Assembly (NCBI RefSeq): GCF_047973035.1
Contig: NZ_JBKEBF010000021.1
Coordinates: 117,145 to 181,144 of the forward strand
Origin: Oleidesulfovibrio sp047973035
Lineage (GTDB): Bacteria; Desulfobacterota; Desulfovibrionia; Desulfovibrionales; Desulfovibrionaceae
Length of the DNA: 64,000 nucleotides
Direction of reading: 5' to 3'
The notes beneath the pieces were generated by a model. The model saw only the letters and a list, made by a program, of their open reading frames with translations, had not been told where the DNA came from and made no database searches. Shown one piece after another: positions 1 to 9,631 of the stretch. How positions within the stretch are numbered: the stretch's first letter is position 1; every line of letters begins with the position of its first letter. A program made the translations under genes and the position numbers.

Positions 1-1056
1 GTGCATGGCAACCACGACTTTGCGGGCAGCCGCATATCGCGCATGCAGTGGCCGGATAACGTAACTATTTTTGACACAGGCACAGTGCAGACGGTTTCTG
101 CTGTACGCGACAACACAGAAATCGCTGTCATTCACGGCATCAGCCATGCGACTCAGAACGAACGCGCCAACCTTGCCAGACGATTCAAACGTGACGAAAC
201 GCGTGCGGCATTGCCTCAGATAGGGCTTTTGCACTGCACCATCGCATCGGTTGCCAAGGCAGACAGATATGCCCCCTGCTCCGTGGAAGATCTGGCATCC
301 GTCGGGCTGGACTACTGGGCTCTCGGGCATGTTCATGAACGCCAGACAGTTTCCCGCACTCCTCTTACTGTTTACCCCGGCAATATTCAGGGATTGCATA
401 TTAACGAATCCGGCCCCCGCGGCTGTTACGAAGTCAATTACTCCGAGGCAGAAGGCTTTACCCTTACGTTCCATCAGCTCGGGCCCGTACTCTGGCAACA
501 CCTGAACGTCTCCATTGACGGTGTAGACACACTTGACGGGCTGGAAGCACACATTCATGACGCAATAAGCCAATGCTGCGCACAGGCCGGGGCACAACAG
601 GATGCCGATGCACTGGCAGATGTTACCGCCCTGATGCTGCGCCTTGAGCTGACAGGGCGGGGACAGTTAAATCAGCCTCTGCATGCAGAAGGCGGCACAG
701 CCGACCTGACAGAACGCCTGCGGGAAAGCTGGAACGATGCGCGCCCGGCGGTATGGATTAAAGATATCCTGCTGTCATGCAGGCCGGAGGCGGATATTGA
801 AGCCTTGCGTAACGGCGACGACCTGCTGGGCGAAACACTGCGCCGCATCAGTGCGGCCAGAGCCGCTCTGGATGGGGCCTCACAAGAAGAAGCCGCAGCA
901 GAAGCTGTTATGGATGACCTTGCCAACGGGCCGCTGGCTCCGCTCTTTACCAACCAGCAGGCCAAACGCCTGCTGGATGCGCCGGATGCAGACTATCTGC
1001 GCGAACTGCTTGATACCGTCGAACTGACCTGCCTTGAGTTGCTGGAGGCCCGCTGA
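1..1056 (+). CDS. SbcD/Mre11-like DNA repair nuclease (YhaO type), 5' partial
   Basis: This is the C-terminal 351 residues of a calcineurin-like metallophosphoesterase of the SbcD/Mre11/YhaO family, which trims DNA ends together with an SbcC-type ATPase. The window opens inside the gene: the GTG at base 1 is most likely an internal Val, because GNHD (residues 3-6) is the third metal motif and the upstream DxH and GDxxD motifs are missing. The GHVHE motif (about residues 109-113) supplies the last metal-binding histidines. The C-terminal half is helical and would carry the partner-binding region. The stop codon overlaps the start of the next gene (TGATG), so the nuclease and ATPase are translationally coupled, as in sbcDC and yhaON. 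Family assignment is firm; exact substrate is not visible. Confidence 0.88.
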   Translation: MHGNHDFAGSRISRMQWPDNVTIFDTGTVQTVSAVRDNTEIAVIHGISHATQNERANLARRFKRDETRAALPQIGLLHCTIASVAKADRYAPCSVEDLASVGLDYWALGHVHERQTVSRTPLTVYPGNIQGLHINESGPRGCYEVNYSEAEGFTLTFHQLGPVLWQHLNVSIDGVDTLDGLEAHIHDAISQCCAQAGAQQDADALADVTALMLRLELTGRGQLNQPLHAEGGTADLTERLRESWNDARPAVWIKDILLSCRPEADIEALRNGDDLLGETLRRISAARAALDGASQEEAAAEAVMDDLANGPLAPLFTNQQAKRLLDAPDADYLRELLDTVELTCLELLEAR

Positions 1057-4000
1057 TGCGTATCCGCTCTTTTCATATGAACGGCTTCGGCATCTTTGTC
1101 GACCAGAACGTCGAAGGGCTGGCAGACGGTGTTAATCTGTTTCTTGGCAACAACGAGGCAGGTAAATCCACCACGTTGGGCTTTTTCCGGACCATGCTGT
1201 TCGGCTATCCCGCTGCGAACAATAAGGCAGAAATTAAATATACCGCCTTTCGCGGCGGAGCAGAGGGTGGCGGTCTACTGCTGGAAACAGACAGCATGGG
1301 TACGTTGCGCCTGCAGCGCAAACCGGGCACCCACGGCGGGCCGGTAACGCTGACCACGGCAGACGGCAAAAGCCTGCAGCCTGACCTGCTGGATAAACTG
1401 CTGGGCGGCGTCACACGCGAATTATTCCGCACCGTATACGGCTTCAGCCTGACGGAACTACAAAACCTCGACTCGCTGGACGAAGAAAAAGTCCGGCACG
1501 TATTGCACAGCGCCAGCTTCGGGGCCGGTTCGCGCCCTGTGGGCGAGGTGCTTAAAGACTGCAATAAAAGCCTTGATGACCTCTTCAAACCACGCGCCTC
1601 AAAGCCCGTTATCAACACCCTGCTGAAAGAAATTAGCGAGGTGCGGTCCGAACTGCGCACCCTGACGGCAGGGACTGCGGCATACGATGAAAAGCTGGCC
1701 CGTGCCGAAGAGCTGGAAGCAAGGCTTGCCGCTTTACGCACACATATAGAGTCCACTCATGCAGAGCTAGGCCTTTCACGCCGCAAGCTGGCGCAGTGGG
1801 AACGCTGGACTGCCCTGCAGGAAGCTGAAAACCTGCTTGCCGGAGAATCCCCCGTTATCAGCACTTTTCCTGCGGATGCCCTAACCCGCCTTGATGCGCT
1901 GCAACGTGAAATCGCAGAGCGCAAGCAGCACACCGGAAAGGCACAGGCAAGCCTGCGGCAACTGACCGATCAGCTGGACCAATCCCGTCCTGATGCAGCG
2001 TTATTACAACAAGCCGCAGCAATTCAGGCGGTTGTGGAAAGTAAAACCGCATACGCGGAAAACCTGCGCGGACTTACAACCTTTACAAACCGCAAACAGG
2101 ACCTGCGCGGCAAACTGGACCACCTGCTGGCAACGCTTGGTCCAGACTGGACACCGGAGCGCGTACAGGCTTTTGATCTTTCTTTGTTCACGCGCGAGCG
2201 CATTGACAGGTTCGGCACCGCACTTTCCGATGCCAAAGCGGCATGTAACGATGCCCGGCGCGTACTTACTCTTGCTCTTGCCGCAGATGCGGAAGCCGCC
2301 TCTCAGGAAAAACAGGCCCGCGACGCGCTGGAAGCATTGCCTGACTCAACAAAAGCCCCTGATGAAAACGCCGCTTCCAGAATAATTGCCGGACGCGACC
2401 GCATGGAAGGCATTGTCCGTAACCTGCCCACAGCAGAGCAGACAATACAAACAGAAACATTACGCCTGAAAAATGCTGTTGCCGACATCAGCCCTGTCTG
2501 GACACCGGAAGCCCTGCACACATTCGACACGTCCGTTCCTGCACGTCAACATGCAGGGCAGCTTGCCGATGCCTTTGGCAGTGCAGAAGCGGAATACACC
2601 GGCAAGCTTCAGCAGCACGACTCTGCCCGCACAACGGCAGGGCGACTGCATGAGAGATATAATGAACGCAAAGCTGCACTGGACAGCCTGCCGTCACACG
2701 CCACAGCCGAAGGGTTGAAGGAACGCCGTACGCTGCTGCGCAGGCTGCGTGAGGCGTTGCACAAGGCGGACATGGCAGAAGCCGCACACACAGCCCTTGC
2801 GGAGCGACTGGCAGCCCTGCCTGCCTTGAATCCCGTGGCAATGACATGCGGCGTTATCAGTCTTGTTGCTGCAGCAGCACTACCCGTATGCTGGCACATT
2901 GCCCCGCAGGTGCTTGCTCCGCTTGCCGCCCTGCTGCCTTCAATTCAGGCAGTCTATGCTATCACAGCCTTGCTTGCCGCATGTGGCAGTTGCCTTACCC
3001 TTTCAGCACGCCCCAAGCGCGATCCTCACCTTGAGCAGCTTCTGGGAGACGCTTCGGCTACTCTGGAAAAAGCGCGAGCCAATACAAATACCATAGCCGA
3101 TGAGCTGCATCTGCCGGAAACGACTCGCGAAGCTGTGGATGAAGCTGAAGCCGAGCTTGAATACCTGCGTACATTGGTTGAAGAGCGCAACGCCCGCCAG
3201 CGGGAGGCTGATACGGCCCGGCGTGAACTGAACGAAGCCGTTAAAATGGAAACACAGGTGCAGGAAGCAGTTGCTACAGCACAGGAGCGACTTGAGTCGG
3301 CCCGTAACGCATGGGCGAACTACCTGAGCGACAACAACCTGCCTGATACGGTCTCTCCGTCAAGCATCGGCGATATTTTCAGCCGGGTTACCGCAACGTG
3401 CGAGCTTGCAGAGCGTCTGGACGCACAACGGCAGGCATTGAAGCACGATACAGCGGCATTGGATGAATACCTTGCAATTGCCCGCAGCCTGAGCGGACTG
3501 GAAGAACTGCAGCCTCAGGCCGATCTGCCTGCCCGCATCGACAGCTGGATTGAAGAATCCCGCAGGCAGGAACATACCCGTCGCCAACATGCGGAAGCCA
3601 AACGCCTGCTGGATGAGCGCATACAGGCAAAAGAGCGCAGCCGTCAGCGGCATAACGAGGCAGAAGCTGCGGCAAAGGCCGCAGACCAAGCCTGTCAGCA
3701 GATTCTTAGCCAGTGGCGTGAATGGCTGAAGGAGCGGGGTCTGGATACCTCCGTCATGCCGGAAACAGCCAGAGTGGCACTGGACGCCATTACAGAGGCC
3801 ACCCGCGTCATACACGAACTGGAGGCGCTACGCCGCAGAGAGCAAGCTGTTTCGGAGCAGATACAGGCTGTGCTTCAGTCGCTTGAAAACATCTGCGCAG
3901 CTACCGGCCGCGCATGGCATAAAGACGAAGCCGCACAAGCCATAAACGGCCTTGCCACGGCGCTGGAACAGGCAAAAAGCGCGGCAACCAGACAGGAACA

Positions 4001-5156
4001 GCTTTCCTGTGCCCTGCCCGAAGCAGAACGAAATGCGAAGGAAGCGGAACAGTTGCTTGCCCACGCTCAGGCACGTTACGCCGAGTTGCTTTCCGCTGCT
4101 CAGGCACACGATGAAGAATCGTTCCGTGCACGGGCAGAAGCGTACAACAGGCAGGAAAATCTCCGCCAGAGCATTGCGCAGCTTACTGCGCAGCTACAAG
4201 CCGCGACCATCGACATTTTGCCGAAATCAGGCACCGGCAATGACCGGACAGGCATTGCCAACGGTATTTCTGCTTCACCGGAAAATGAACACTCTCAACA
4301 ATACAACTCGGAACTAGTGGATGTCCACAGGGTTGGGGCTGACGGGATTGAATCCGGCATGGCTGAAATCGGTATAGAGAGCCAAGCTGTAACCAGAAAG
4401 GACAAGCCGGACGGGCAGATGCAGACAGACTCACTTGCCAGCCTGAAGGCCATGTTTGAAGAAACGACCCGCGACAAGCTGGAAGCCCGCACACAAAGCC
4501 TTGAGCAGGATCTCACAGGTCTTCGCAATGAAGAAGAAACCCTGCGCACAGACCTGCATGAGATCAAGGCAGCCCTTCGTTCACTGGAAACCTCCGACCA
4601 GACAGCACAGCTGCTGACACGGCGCGAAAGCCTGACAGAAACGCTGCGCCGGAATGCCCGCCAGTGGACAACACTGGCCCTTGCCCGTCATTTTGTGGAA
4701 CAGGCGAAAAACACATTTGAACAGGAACGCCAGCCTGCCGTTATCAAAGCGGCTGCGGAGTTTCTGCAGATCATTACCGACGGGGCATACACGCATATCC
4801 AGACATCGCTGGAAGACAGCAGCATCCGCGCCGTAACCGCAAAAGGAGACGTGCGCCTGCCGCATGAGCTGAGCCGCGGTACGGCAGAGCAGCTCTATCT
4901 TGCTCTGCGGTTGGGTTATATCAGCAATCATGCCGCTCATGGCGAGCCTTTGCCTGTCATCATGGACGATATTCTGGTAAACTTTGATCCGCACAGGGCT
5001 GCATCCACTGCCCGTGCTTTTGCCCGTCTGGCACAGCGCAATCAGGTACTGTTTTTCACCTGCCATCCTGCCACGGCAGAAATGATGCAGGAACAAGCAC
5101 AAAATACAGCTCTTTTTGCCGTAAAGGATGGTACAATAACCGCACAGCCCGTTTAG
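1056..5156 (+). CDS. YhaN/SbcC-like AAA ATPase, 1366 aa coiled-coil protein
   Basis: Large SMC/Rad50-like ATPase, partner of the upstream nuclease. The N-terminus has a Walker A motif in GNNEAGKSTT (about residues 31-40). The C-terminus has an ABC signature-like LSRGTAEQLYLALRLGY and a Walker B PVIMDDILVNFDP. Between them run long Glu/Gln/Ala-rich coiled coils. A hydrophobic stretch around residues 590-660 holds two likely transmembrane helices, as in the Bacillus YhaN type, which suggests a membrane-associated DNA-end processing complex rather than soluble SbcC. No CxxC zinc hook is evident. Residues about 1055-1130 form a non-coiled linker (ILPKSGTGNDR onwards) unlike the rest. The start ATG overlaps the preceding stop by one base. 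Function in DNA break repair is inferred from the pairing. Confidence 0.87.
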   Translation: MRIRSFHMNGFGIFVDQNVEGLADGVNLFLGNNEAGKSTTLGFFRTMLFGYPAANNKAEIKYTAFRGGAEGGGLLLETDSMGTLRLQRKPGTHGGPVTLTTADGKSLQPDLLDKLLGGVTRELFRTVYGFSLTELQNLDSLDEEKVRHVLHSASFGAGSRPVGEVLKDCNKSLDDLFKPRASKPVINTLLKEISEVRSELRTLTAGTAAYDEKLARAEELEARLAALRTHIESTHAELGLSRRKLAQWERWTALQEAENLLAGESPVISTFPADALTRLDALQREIAERKQHTGKAQASLRQLTDQLDQSRPDAALLQQAAAIQAVVESKTAYAENLRGLTTFTNRKQDLRGKLDHLLATLGPDWTPERVQAFDLSLFTRERIDRFGTALSDAKAACNDARRVLTLALAADAEAASQEKQARDALEALPDSTKAPDENAASRIIAGRDRMEGIVRNLPTAEQTIQTETLRLKNAVADISPVWTPEALHTFDTSVPARQHAGQLADAFGSAEAEYTGKLQQHDSARTTAGRLHERYNERKAALDSLPSHATAEGLKERRTLLRRLREALHKADMAEAAHTALAERLAALPALNPVAMTCGVISLVAAAALPVCWHIAPQVLAPLAALLPSIQAVYAITALLAACGSCLTLSARPKRDPHLEQLLGDASATLEKARANTNTIADELHLPETTREAVDEAEAELEYLRTLVEERNARQREADTARRELNEAVKMETQVQEAVATAQERLESARNAWANYLSDNNLPDTVSPSSIGDIFSRVTATCELAERLDAQRQALKHDTAALDEYLAIARSLSGLEELQPQADLPARIDSWIEESRRQEHTRRQHAEAKRLLDERIQAKERSRQRHNEAEAAAKAADQACQQILSQWREWLKERGLDTSVMPETARVALDAITEATRVIHELEALRRREQAVSEQIQAVLQSLENICAATGRAWHKDEAAQAINGLATALEQAKSAATRQEQLSCALPEAERNAKEAEQLLAHAQARYAELLSAAQAHDEESFRARAEAYNRQENLRQSIAQLTAQLQAATIDILPKSGTGNDRTGIANGISASPENEHSQQYNSELVDVHRVGADGIESGMAEIGIESQAVTRKDKPDGQMQTDSLASLKAMFEETTRDKLEARTQSLEQDLTGLRNEEETLRTDLHEIKAALRSLETSDQTAQLLTRRESLTETLRRNARQWTTLALARHFVEQAKNTFEQERQPAVIKAAAEFLQIITDGAYTHIQTSLEDSSIRAVTAKGDVRLPHELSRGTAEQLYLALRLGYISNHAAHGEPLPVIMDDILVNFDPHRAASTARAFARLAQRNQVLFFTCHPATAEMMQEQAQNTALFAVKDGTITAQPV

Positions 5157-5181
5157 CAACCGTACACAAAGCGAGGCCCGC

Positions 5182-6516
5182 ATGACCCGAAACATCGTCA
5201 TCATGGGCGCCGCAGGGCGCGATTTCCACAACTTCAACGTGGTTTTTAAAAATGATGAAGCCCACCGCGTAGTCGCCTTTACCGCCGCGCAGATTCCGGA
5301 CATCGACGGCAGGATTTATCCGGCGGAACTGGCAGGCCCGCGGTATCCGCAGGGCATCCCGATACTGCCGGAAGATGACCTGCCCCGTCTTATTGCGCAG
5401 GAGGGCATCCATGAGGTTGTCTTCAGCTACAGCGATGTTTCGCACGAAACTGTCATGCACCGTGCTTCTCTCGCGCTGGCACCGGGGGCAGACTTCCGGC
5501 TGCTTGCTCCCGCTGTAACCCAGATTAAAGGCTCCAAGCCTGTGGTCGCCGTATGCGCCGTGCGTACAGGCTGCGGCAAGTCTCCCGTCACGCTTGCGGT
5601 ATGCGACATGCTGCGCAAACACGGGCATACGCCTGTTGTTGTCCGCCACCCCATGCCCTACGGCGATCTTGCAAAACAGGCGGTACAGCGCTTTGCCTCA
5701 CTGGCCGACATGGACGCCGCAGACTGCACCATTGAAGAGCGTGAAGAGTACGAGCACCTTGTAGAGCATGGGCTGACGGTTTTTGCAGGTGTTGATTATC
5801 AACGCATTCTTGCCGCAGCAGAAAAAGAAGCTGACATCATCGTCTGGGACGGAGGCAACAACGACAGTGCCTTTTTCAAGCCTGACGTGCAGATAACAGT
5901 GCTTGACCCCTTACGGGCCGGTCATGAAACCCGCTACCACCCCGGCGAAGTGAACATGCGCCTTGCCGACATCGCACTGATCAACAAAGTGAACACCGCA
6001 AGCCCCGATCAGGTGGAATCCGTTCGTAAAGCTGTGCAACTTTGCCGCGATGAAGCCTGCAAGGACGCATCCATCATTCTGGGTGCGTCAATCATCAGTG
6101 TGGAATCGCCGGAAGCGGTGAAAGGCAAACGGGTACTGCTTGTGGAAGACGGCCCCACGCTGACACACGGCGAAATGGGCTTTGGCGCGGCGACAGTTGC
6201 CGCCCGTCAGTACAGTGCTGCCGAAGTTGTCGACCCGCGCCCCGCAGCACAAGGTGCCATTGCCGATGCATATGCAGCTTATCCGCATCTTGGTCTGGCC
6301 CTGCCCGCAATGGGATATTCAGGGCAGCAGCTGGCGGATCTGGAAACCACCATCAATTCTACGAACTGTGATCTGGTACTTATAGGCACTCCCATCAGGC
6401 TGGACAGGCTGATTACCATTACAAAGCCGCACATGCGTGTGCGGTACAGCTATGCCGACCATGACGGCGGCAGTCTGGAAAAAACCCTGCTCGAACGCCT
6501 GAACCTGTCAAAGTGA
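5182..6516 (+). CDS. COG2403-type P-loop protein, cyclic 2,3-diphosphoglycerate synthetase-like
   Basis: A 444-residue protein. The N-terminal Rossmann-like segment (NIVIMGAAGRDFHNFN) is followed by a P-loop AVRTGCGKSPVT at about residue 128 and a nucleotide-binding C-terminal half. The layout matches the COG2403 predicted GTPase/cyclic 2,3-diphosphoglycerate synthetase family. The archaeal founder makes the thermoprotectant cDPG, but mesophilic bacterial members have no firmly known product, so the reaction is not assigned here. It lies 25 bases after the YhaN-like gene and 40 bases before dsdA on the same strand, so the genes are probably co-transcribed, although no functional link is evident. 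Length is normal for the family. Confidence 0.75.
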   Translation: MTRNIVIMGAAGRDFHNFNVVFKNDEAHRVVAFTAAQIPDIDGRIYPAELAGPRYPQGIPILPEDDLPRLIAQEGIHEVVFSYSDVSHETVMHRASLALAPGADFRLLAPAVTQIKGSKPVVAVCAVRTGCGKSPVTLAVCDMLRKHGHTPVVVRHPMPYGDLAKQAVQRFASLADMDAADCTIEEREEYEHLVEHGLTVFAGVDYQRILAAAEKEADIIVWDGGNNDSAFFKPDVQITVLDPLRAGHETRYHPGEVNMRLADIALINKVNTASPDQVESVRKAVQLCRDEACKDASIILGASIISVESPEAVKGKRVLLVEDGPTLTHGEMGFGAATVAARQYSAAEVVDPRPAAQGAIADAYAAYPHLGLALPAMGYSGQQLADLETTINSTNCDLVLIGTPIRLDRLITITKPHMRVRYSYADHDGGSLEKTLLERLNLSK

Positions 6517-6556
6517 CAGCACCCCCTACACGAACCAGCGCGAAGAAGGATTTACA

Positions 6557-7969
6557 ATGTCCACAACATGTAACAAAAATCCGTTGCTTAAAAGGGAACC
6601 TGTCAAAGCACCAACGCTGCTATCAGACGGCAGCAGCCTCCGGCAATGGCTGGAGGATGTTCCAATCTTACAAGTAGTAGCCAAGGGCAGACCCGCCGTA
6701 TGGCAAAACCCTGACATCCTTCCCATGCCACAGGCCATTGAACAGGGTAATTATAGTCTGCTGCCGCATCTGCGCATCAGCGAAGCGGATGTGGACGAAG
6801 CAGAAGCCCGGCTTGAACGCTTTGCGCCGTTTATCGCGTCGGTTTTCCCTGGTACAGCCAAGGCGCACGGCATCATCGAATCACCTCTGCTTTCTGCTTC
6901 GCAAATGGCTGCAGCCCTGAACGACACCCAGCCCGGATACCCTATCCGCGGATCTTTATGGTGCAAGCTCGACAGTCACCTGCCTGTCTCAGGCTCCGTC
7001 AAAGCACGCGGGGGGATTCATGAAGTGCTGGCTCATGCCGAACGGTTAGCCATCAGGCATAACATCCTCACTCCCGACAGGGATTACCGCGAGCTTGCAA
7101 GCGACAGGTTCCGTCAGTTTTTCTCCGGCTATTCGCTGGCCGTGGGCTCCACCGGCAATCTGGGACTAAGCATAGGCATTATGGGGCGGGCTCTCGGTTT
7201 TTCCGTAACCGTACATATGTCTGCCGAAGCCAAGCAGTGGAAAAAAGAGCTGCTGCGCAAAGTAGGTGCCACGGTTGTGGAACATAACGAAGATTACGGC
7301 AAAGCGGTTGCTGAAGGACGCAAAGCTGCAGAGCAGGACACGCGGTGTCACTTTGTTGATGATGAACGCTCACGGGATTTGTTTACCGGCTATGCCGTGA
7401 CCGCCCGCAGACTGAAGCCGCAGCTGGAAGCTGCGGGAATCATGCCTGATGAACGTGCGCCGCTGGCGATATATCTGCCCTGCGGCGTAGGCGGCGGGCC
7501 GGGGGGTATAACATACGGACTGAAGCAAGCTTTCGGCGATGCCGTGCGCTGTGTTTTTGTCGAGCCTGTTCAGGCTCCGTGCATGCTGCTGGGACTTGCC
7601 ACCCGCCTGCATGACGCCGTCAGTGTGCAGGACTTTAACCTGACAGGTAAAACCGCGGCAGACGGACTGGCCGTGGGGCGCCCTTCTGCGCTGGTAGGCA
7701 AACTGATGGCACACGCCATTGATGCGGTCTGCACTGTGGACGATGAGACTCTGTACCAGCATATTGCAATGCTCGATCAGGCAGAAGGAATCCGCATAGA
7801 GCCTTCCGCAGCGGCAGGATTCAGTTGTCCGGCACGGATGGAAGCTATTGATCCGTGGTTCTACGGGGCTAACCATCTGGTGTGGACAACCGGCGGAAGC
7901 ATGGTTCCCGCGGATGAAATGGAAGGATATCTGGCCGCGGGAAAAGCGCTGCTGCAACTGCAATCATAA
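6557..7969 (+). CDS. dsdA: D-serine dehydratase (D-serine ammonia-lyase)
   Basis: PLP enzyme converting D-serine to pyruvate and ammonia in the cytoplasm. The 470-residue protein shows the DsdA signatures: SGSVKARGGIHEVL with the PLP lysine (about residue 151), the glycine-rich phosphate loop GSTGNLGLS (about 195-203), and CGVGGGPGGITYGL near residue 312. It is slightly longer than the E. coli enzyme because of its N-terminus. The start is preceded by GAAGGA. No dsdC regulator or dsdX transporter is adjacent; the gene instead follows the COG2403 protein. Family identity is strong, specificity for D-serine is by family. Confidence 0.92.
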   Translation: MSTTCNKNPLLKREPVKAPTLLSDGSSLRQWLEDVPILQVVAKGRPAVWQNPDILPMPQAIEQGNYSLLPHLRISEADVDEAEARLERFAPFIASVFPGTAKAHGIIESPLLSASQMAAALNDTQPGYPIRGSLWCKLDSHLPVSGSVKARGGIHEVLAHAERLAIRHNILTPDRDYRELASDRFRQFFSGYSLAVGSTGNLGLSIGIMGRALGFSVTVHMSAEAKQWKKELLRKVGATVVEHNEDYGKAVAEGRKAAEQDTRCHFVDDERSRDLFTGYAVTARRLKPQLEAAGIMPDERAPLAIYLPCGVGGGPGGITYGLKQAFGDAVRCVFVEPVQAPCMLLGLATRLHDAVSVQDFNLTGKTAADGLAVGRPSALVGKLMAHAIDAVCTVDDETLYQHIAMLDQAEGIRIEPSAAAGFSCPARMEAIDPWFYGANHLVWTTGGSMVPADEMEGYLAAGKALLQLQS

Positions 7970-8069
7970 AAAGTCTGGGCAGTTCATCGTGCCCGAAACC
8001 ATGTCGCCAGAATCTGCCCTGCCATGGTATAGCGTACTCCTTAGAATGCCCCCGACAGGCTGCAATAAA

Positions 8070-8097
8070 AAAGCGGCGGATTTTACTCCGCCGCTTT
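8070..8097 (-). terminator. Intrinsic terminator of the tolC-like gene
   Basis: An 11-bp inverted repeat (AAAGCGGCGGA / TCCGCCGCTTT) with a short loop lies between the convergent dsdA and tolC-like genes. Read on the minus strand it is followed by a T-run, so it ends the tolC transcript and may also slow dsdA transcription. Confidence 0.85.
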
Positions 8098-8123
8098 CAA
8101 CATACGCTAGTAAAAGCAGTTTG

Positions 8124-9476
8124 CTATTGCGCAGCCATTCTCAGCGAGGGGTTCTTCTCGCCGATGGAAACATACAGGCTGGCAAGCGCAACCAGATAGT
8201 CCGCCTGTGCGCTGGTCAGAGCGGCTTCCGCGCTGGTCAGTGAGGCCTGTGCATCCAGCACGTCAGTGTTGGTGCCAACCTGCGCCTGATAACGGGCAAC
8301 AGCCATGCGGTATGCTTCCTTGGCCTGTTCAACCGTCTTCTGCGCCACTTTAATACGCTTTGCAGCTTCCGAAAGCTTCAAGTGACGGGATTTGACTTCA
8401 AAAGCCACTTCCTGACGCAAATCTGCCTCGTCAGCGACAACTTTGTTTACCACCTGCGCTGCAGAGCTTTGCTTGTAGTAGTCCTGTCCGGAATTGAAAA
8501 GATTCCACGATGCCGTGACGCCTACGCTCCATTCGCTGAATTCCGTAGACATATTGGAGCTGCCGTCCACCATGGGGTCGTCACCTTTACGGGAAAAATC
8601 CACATCGGCGTCAACCTGCGGGTAGAAACTGCTCTGCGCAAGGGTTCTGTCTTCACGGGCAACGTCAATAGCTTTCTGTGCAATGACGATGTCCGGACGC
8701 TGACGGTACGCACGGTCAAGGCACTCTTCCAGAGTCAGACCGAAGGGTACAAAATCAAGACTCCCAAGATAGGGCTGCGAAGCGTCCAGAGGCAGGTTGA
8801 GCAGCGTATTCAGACGCGCAATCTGTGTCTGAACATCGTTTTCTGCCTGCAGAAGCTTGTCTTCCGCGTCAGAAACATCACGCTCTGCCTGCAGCACGTC
8901 GATGCGGGGGTTCAGGCCTACGTCGTAAAACGCCTGAGTAACCTTCAACTGGCTTTGCAGCCGCTCAAGCTGGTCCGCAGCGCTGCGCTGGTTTTCGCGG
9001 GCTGCGAGCAGCTTAAGAAAATTTTCCTGAACCAATAAAATCAGTTTCAGTTCACTGTTATCCACCTGCGCAGCAGCCTGATCTTTTTCCAGCACCGACT
9101 TCTGATACGTGGAAAGCACGCTGAAGCCTTTAAACAAAGGCTGGCTGAGGTTCAGCCCCAGTGAAAACAGATTTTCGTCATATTGGATAAAATCTTTACG
9201 TGGCTTGTCGTGGTCGCTCTTCAGGTATCCGTAGCTGCCTGTAAGCGAAGGACCGAAGCCGCCAAGAGCAGACTTGCGGGATTCTTCGGCGGCAAGATCG
9301 CCAGCCTTGGCAGACTGGATACTCGGATTGTCACGCAGTGCTTTTATAACTGCGCGTTCCATATTGAAGCCGCCGTCGCCGCTTACGGTGGTTGCGTTCT
9401 GAGCAGCTGCCGGCACGCTCCATACTAGCAGAACCGCCGCAACCAGCAGCATCAATTTACCCTTCACCAAGTGCAT
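8124..9476 (-). CDS. TolC family outer membrane efflux protein
   Basis: A 450-residue outer-membrane factor that would form the trimeric exit duct of a type I secretion or efflux system. It has an N-terminal signal peptide ending near AAA (residues about 1-25), and two OEP repeats rich in heptad Ala/Gln helices (for example AREDRTLAQSSFYPQVDADV and AYRMAVARYQAQVGTNTDVL), the usual TolC internal duplication. GGGAGG lies 5 to 10 bases upstream of the start. It is divergently transcribed from the membrane-fusion protein gene, with which it probably works. No inner-membrane pump is present here, so the transported substrate cannot be named. Confidence 0.9.
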   Translation of the reverse strand: MHLVKGKLMLLVAAVLLVWSVPAAAQNATTVSGDGGFNMERAVIKALRDNPSIQSAKAGDLAAEESRKSALGGFGPSLTGSYGYLKSDHDKPRKDFIQYDENLFSLGLNLSQPLFKGFSVLSTYQKSVLEKDQAAAQVDNSELKLILLVQENFLKLLAARENQRSAADQLERLQSQLKVTQAFYDVGLNPRIDVLQAERDVSDAEDKLLQAENDVQTQIARLNTLLNLPLDASQPYLGSLDFVPFGLTLEECLDRAYRQRPDIVIAQKAIDVAREDRTLAQSSFYPQVDADVDFSRKGDDPMVDGSSNMSTEFSEWSVGVTASWNLFNSGQDYYKQSSAAQVVNKVVADEADLRQEVAFEVKSRHLKLSEAAKRIKVAQKTVEQAKEAYRMAVARYQAQVGTNTDVLDAQASLTSAEAALTSAQADYLVALASLYVSIGEKNPSLRMAAQ

Positions 9477-9631
9477 ACTAGCCTCCCGGACTGTATCAAC
9501 TTTTCTATACGAACCTCTACCCCGACCAGAGGCCCAAATTCAATTATGGATATTTCCTGTACTTAACGGGGGTTGGCCCCGAGCAAGTATTGCGTTATCT
9601 AGACTCATTGCAACATAAGCACGGAGTCACC

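Noticed and set aside
4581..5303. Long minus-strand ORF of 240 codons
   Set aside because: Shadow of the YhaN-like gene and the following gene in a high-GC context; no family resemblance.
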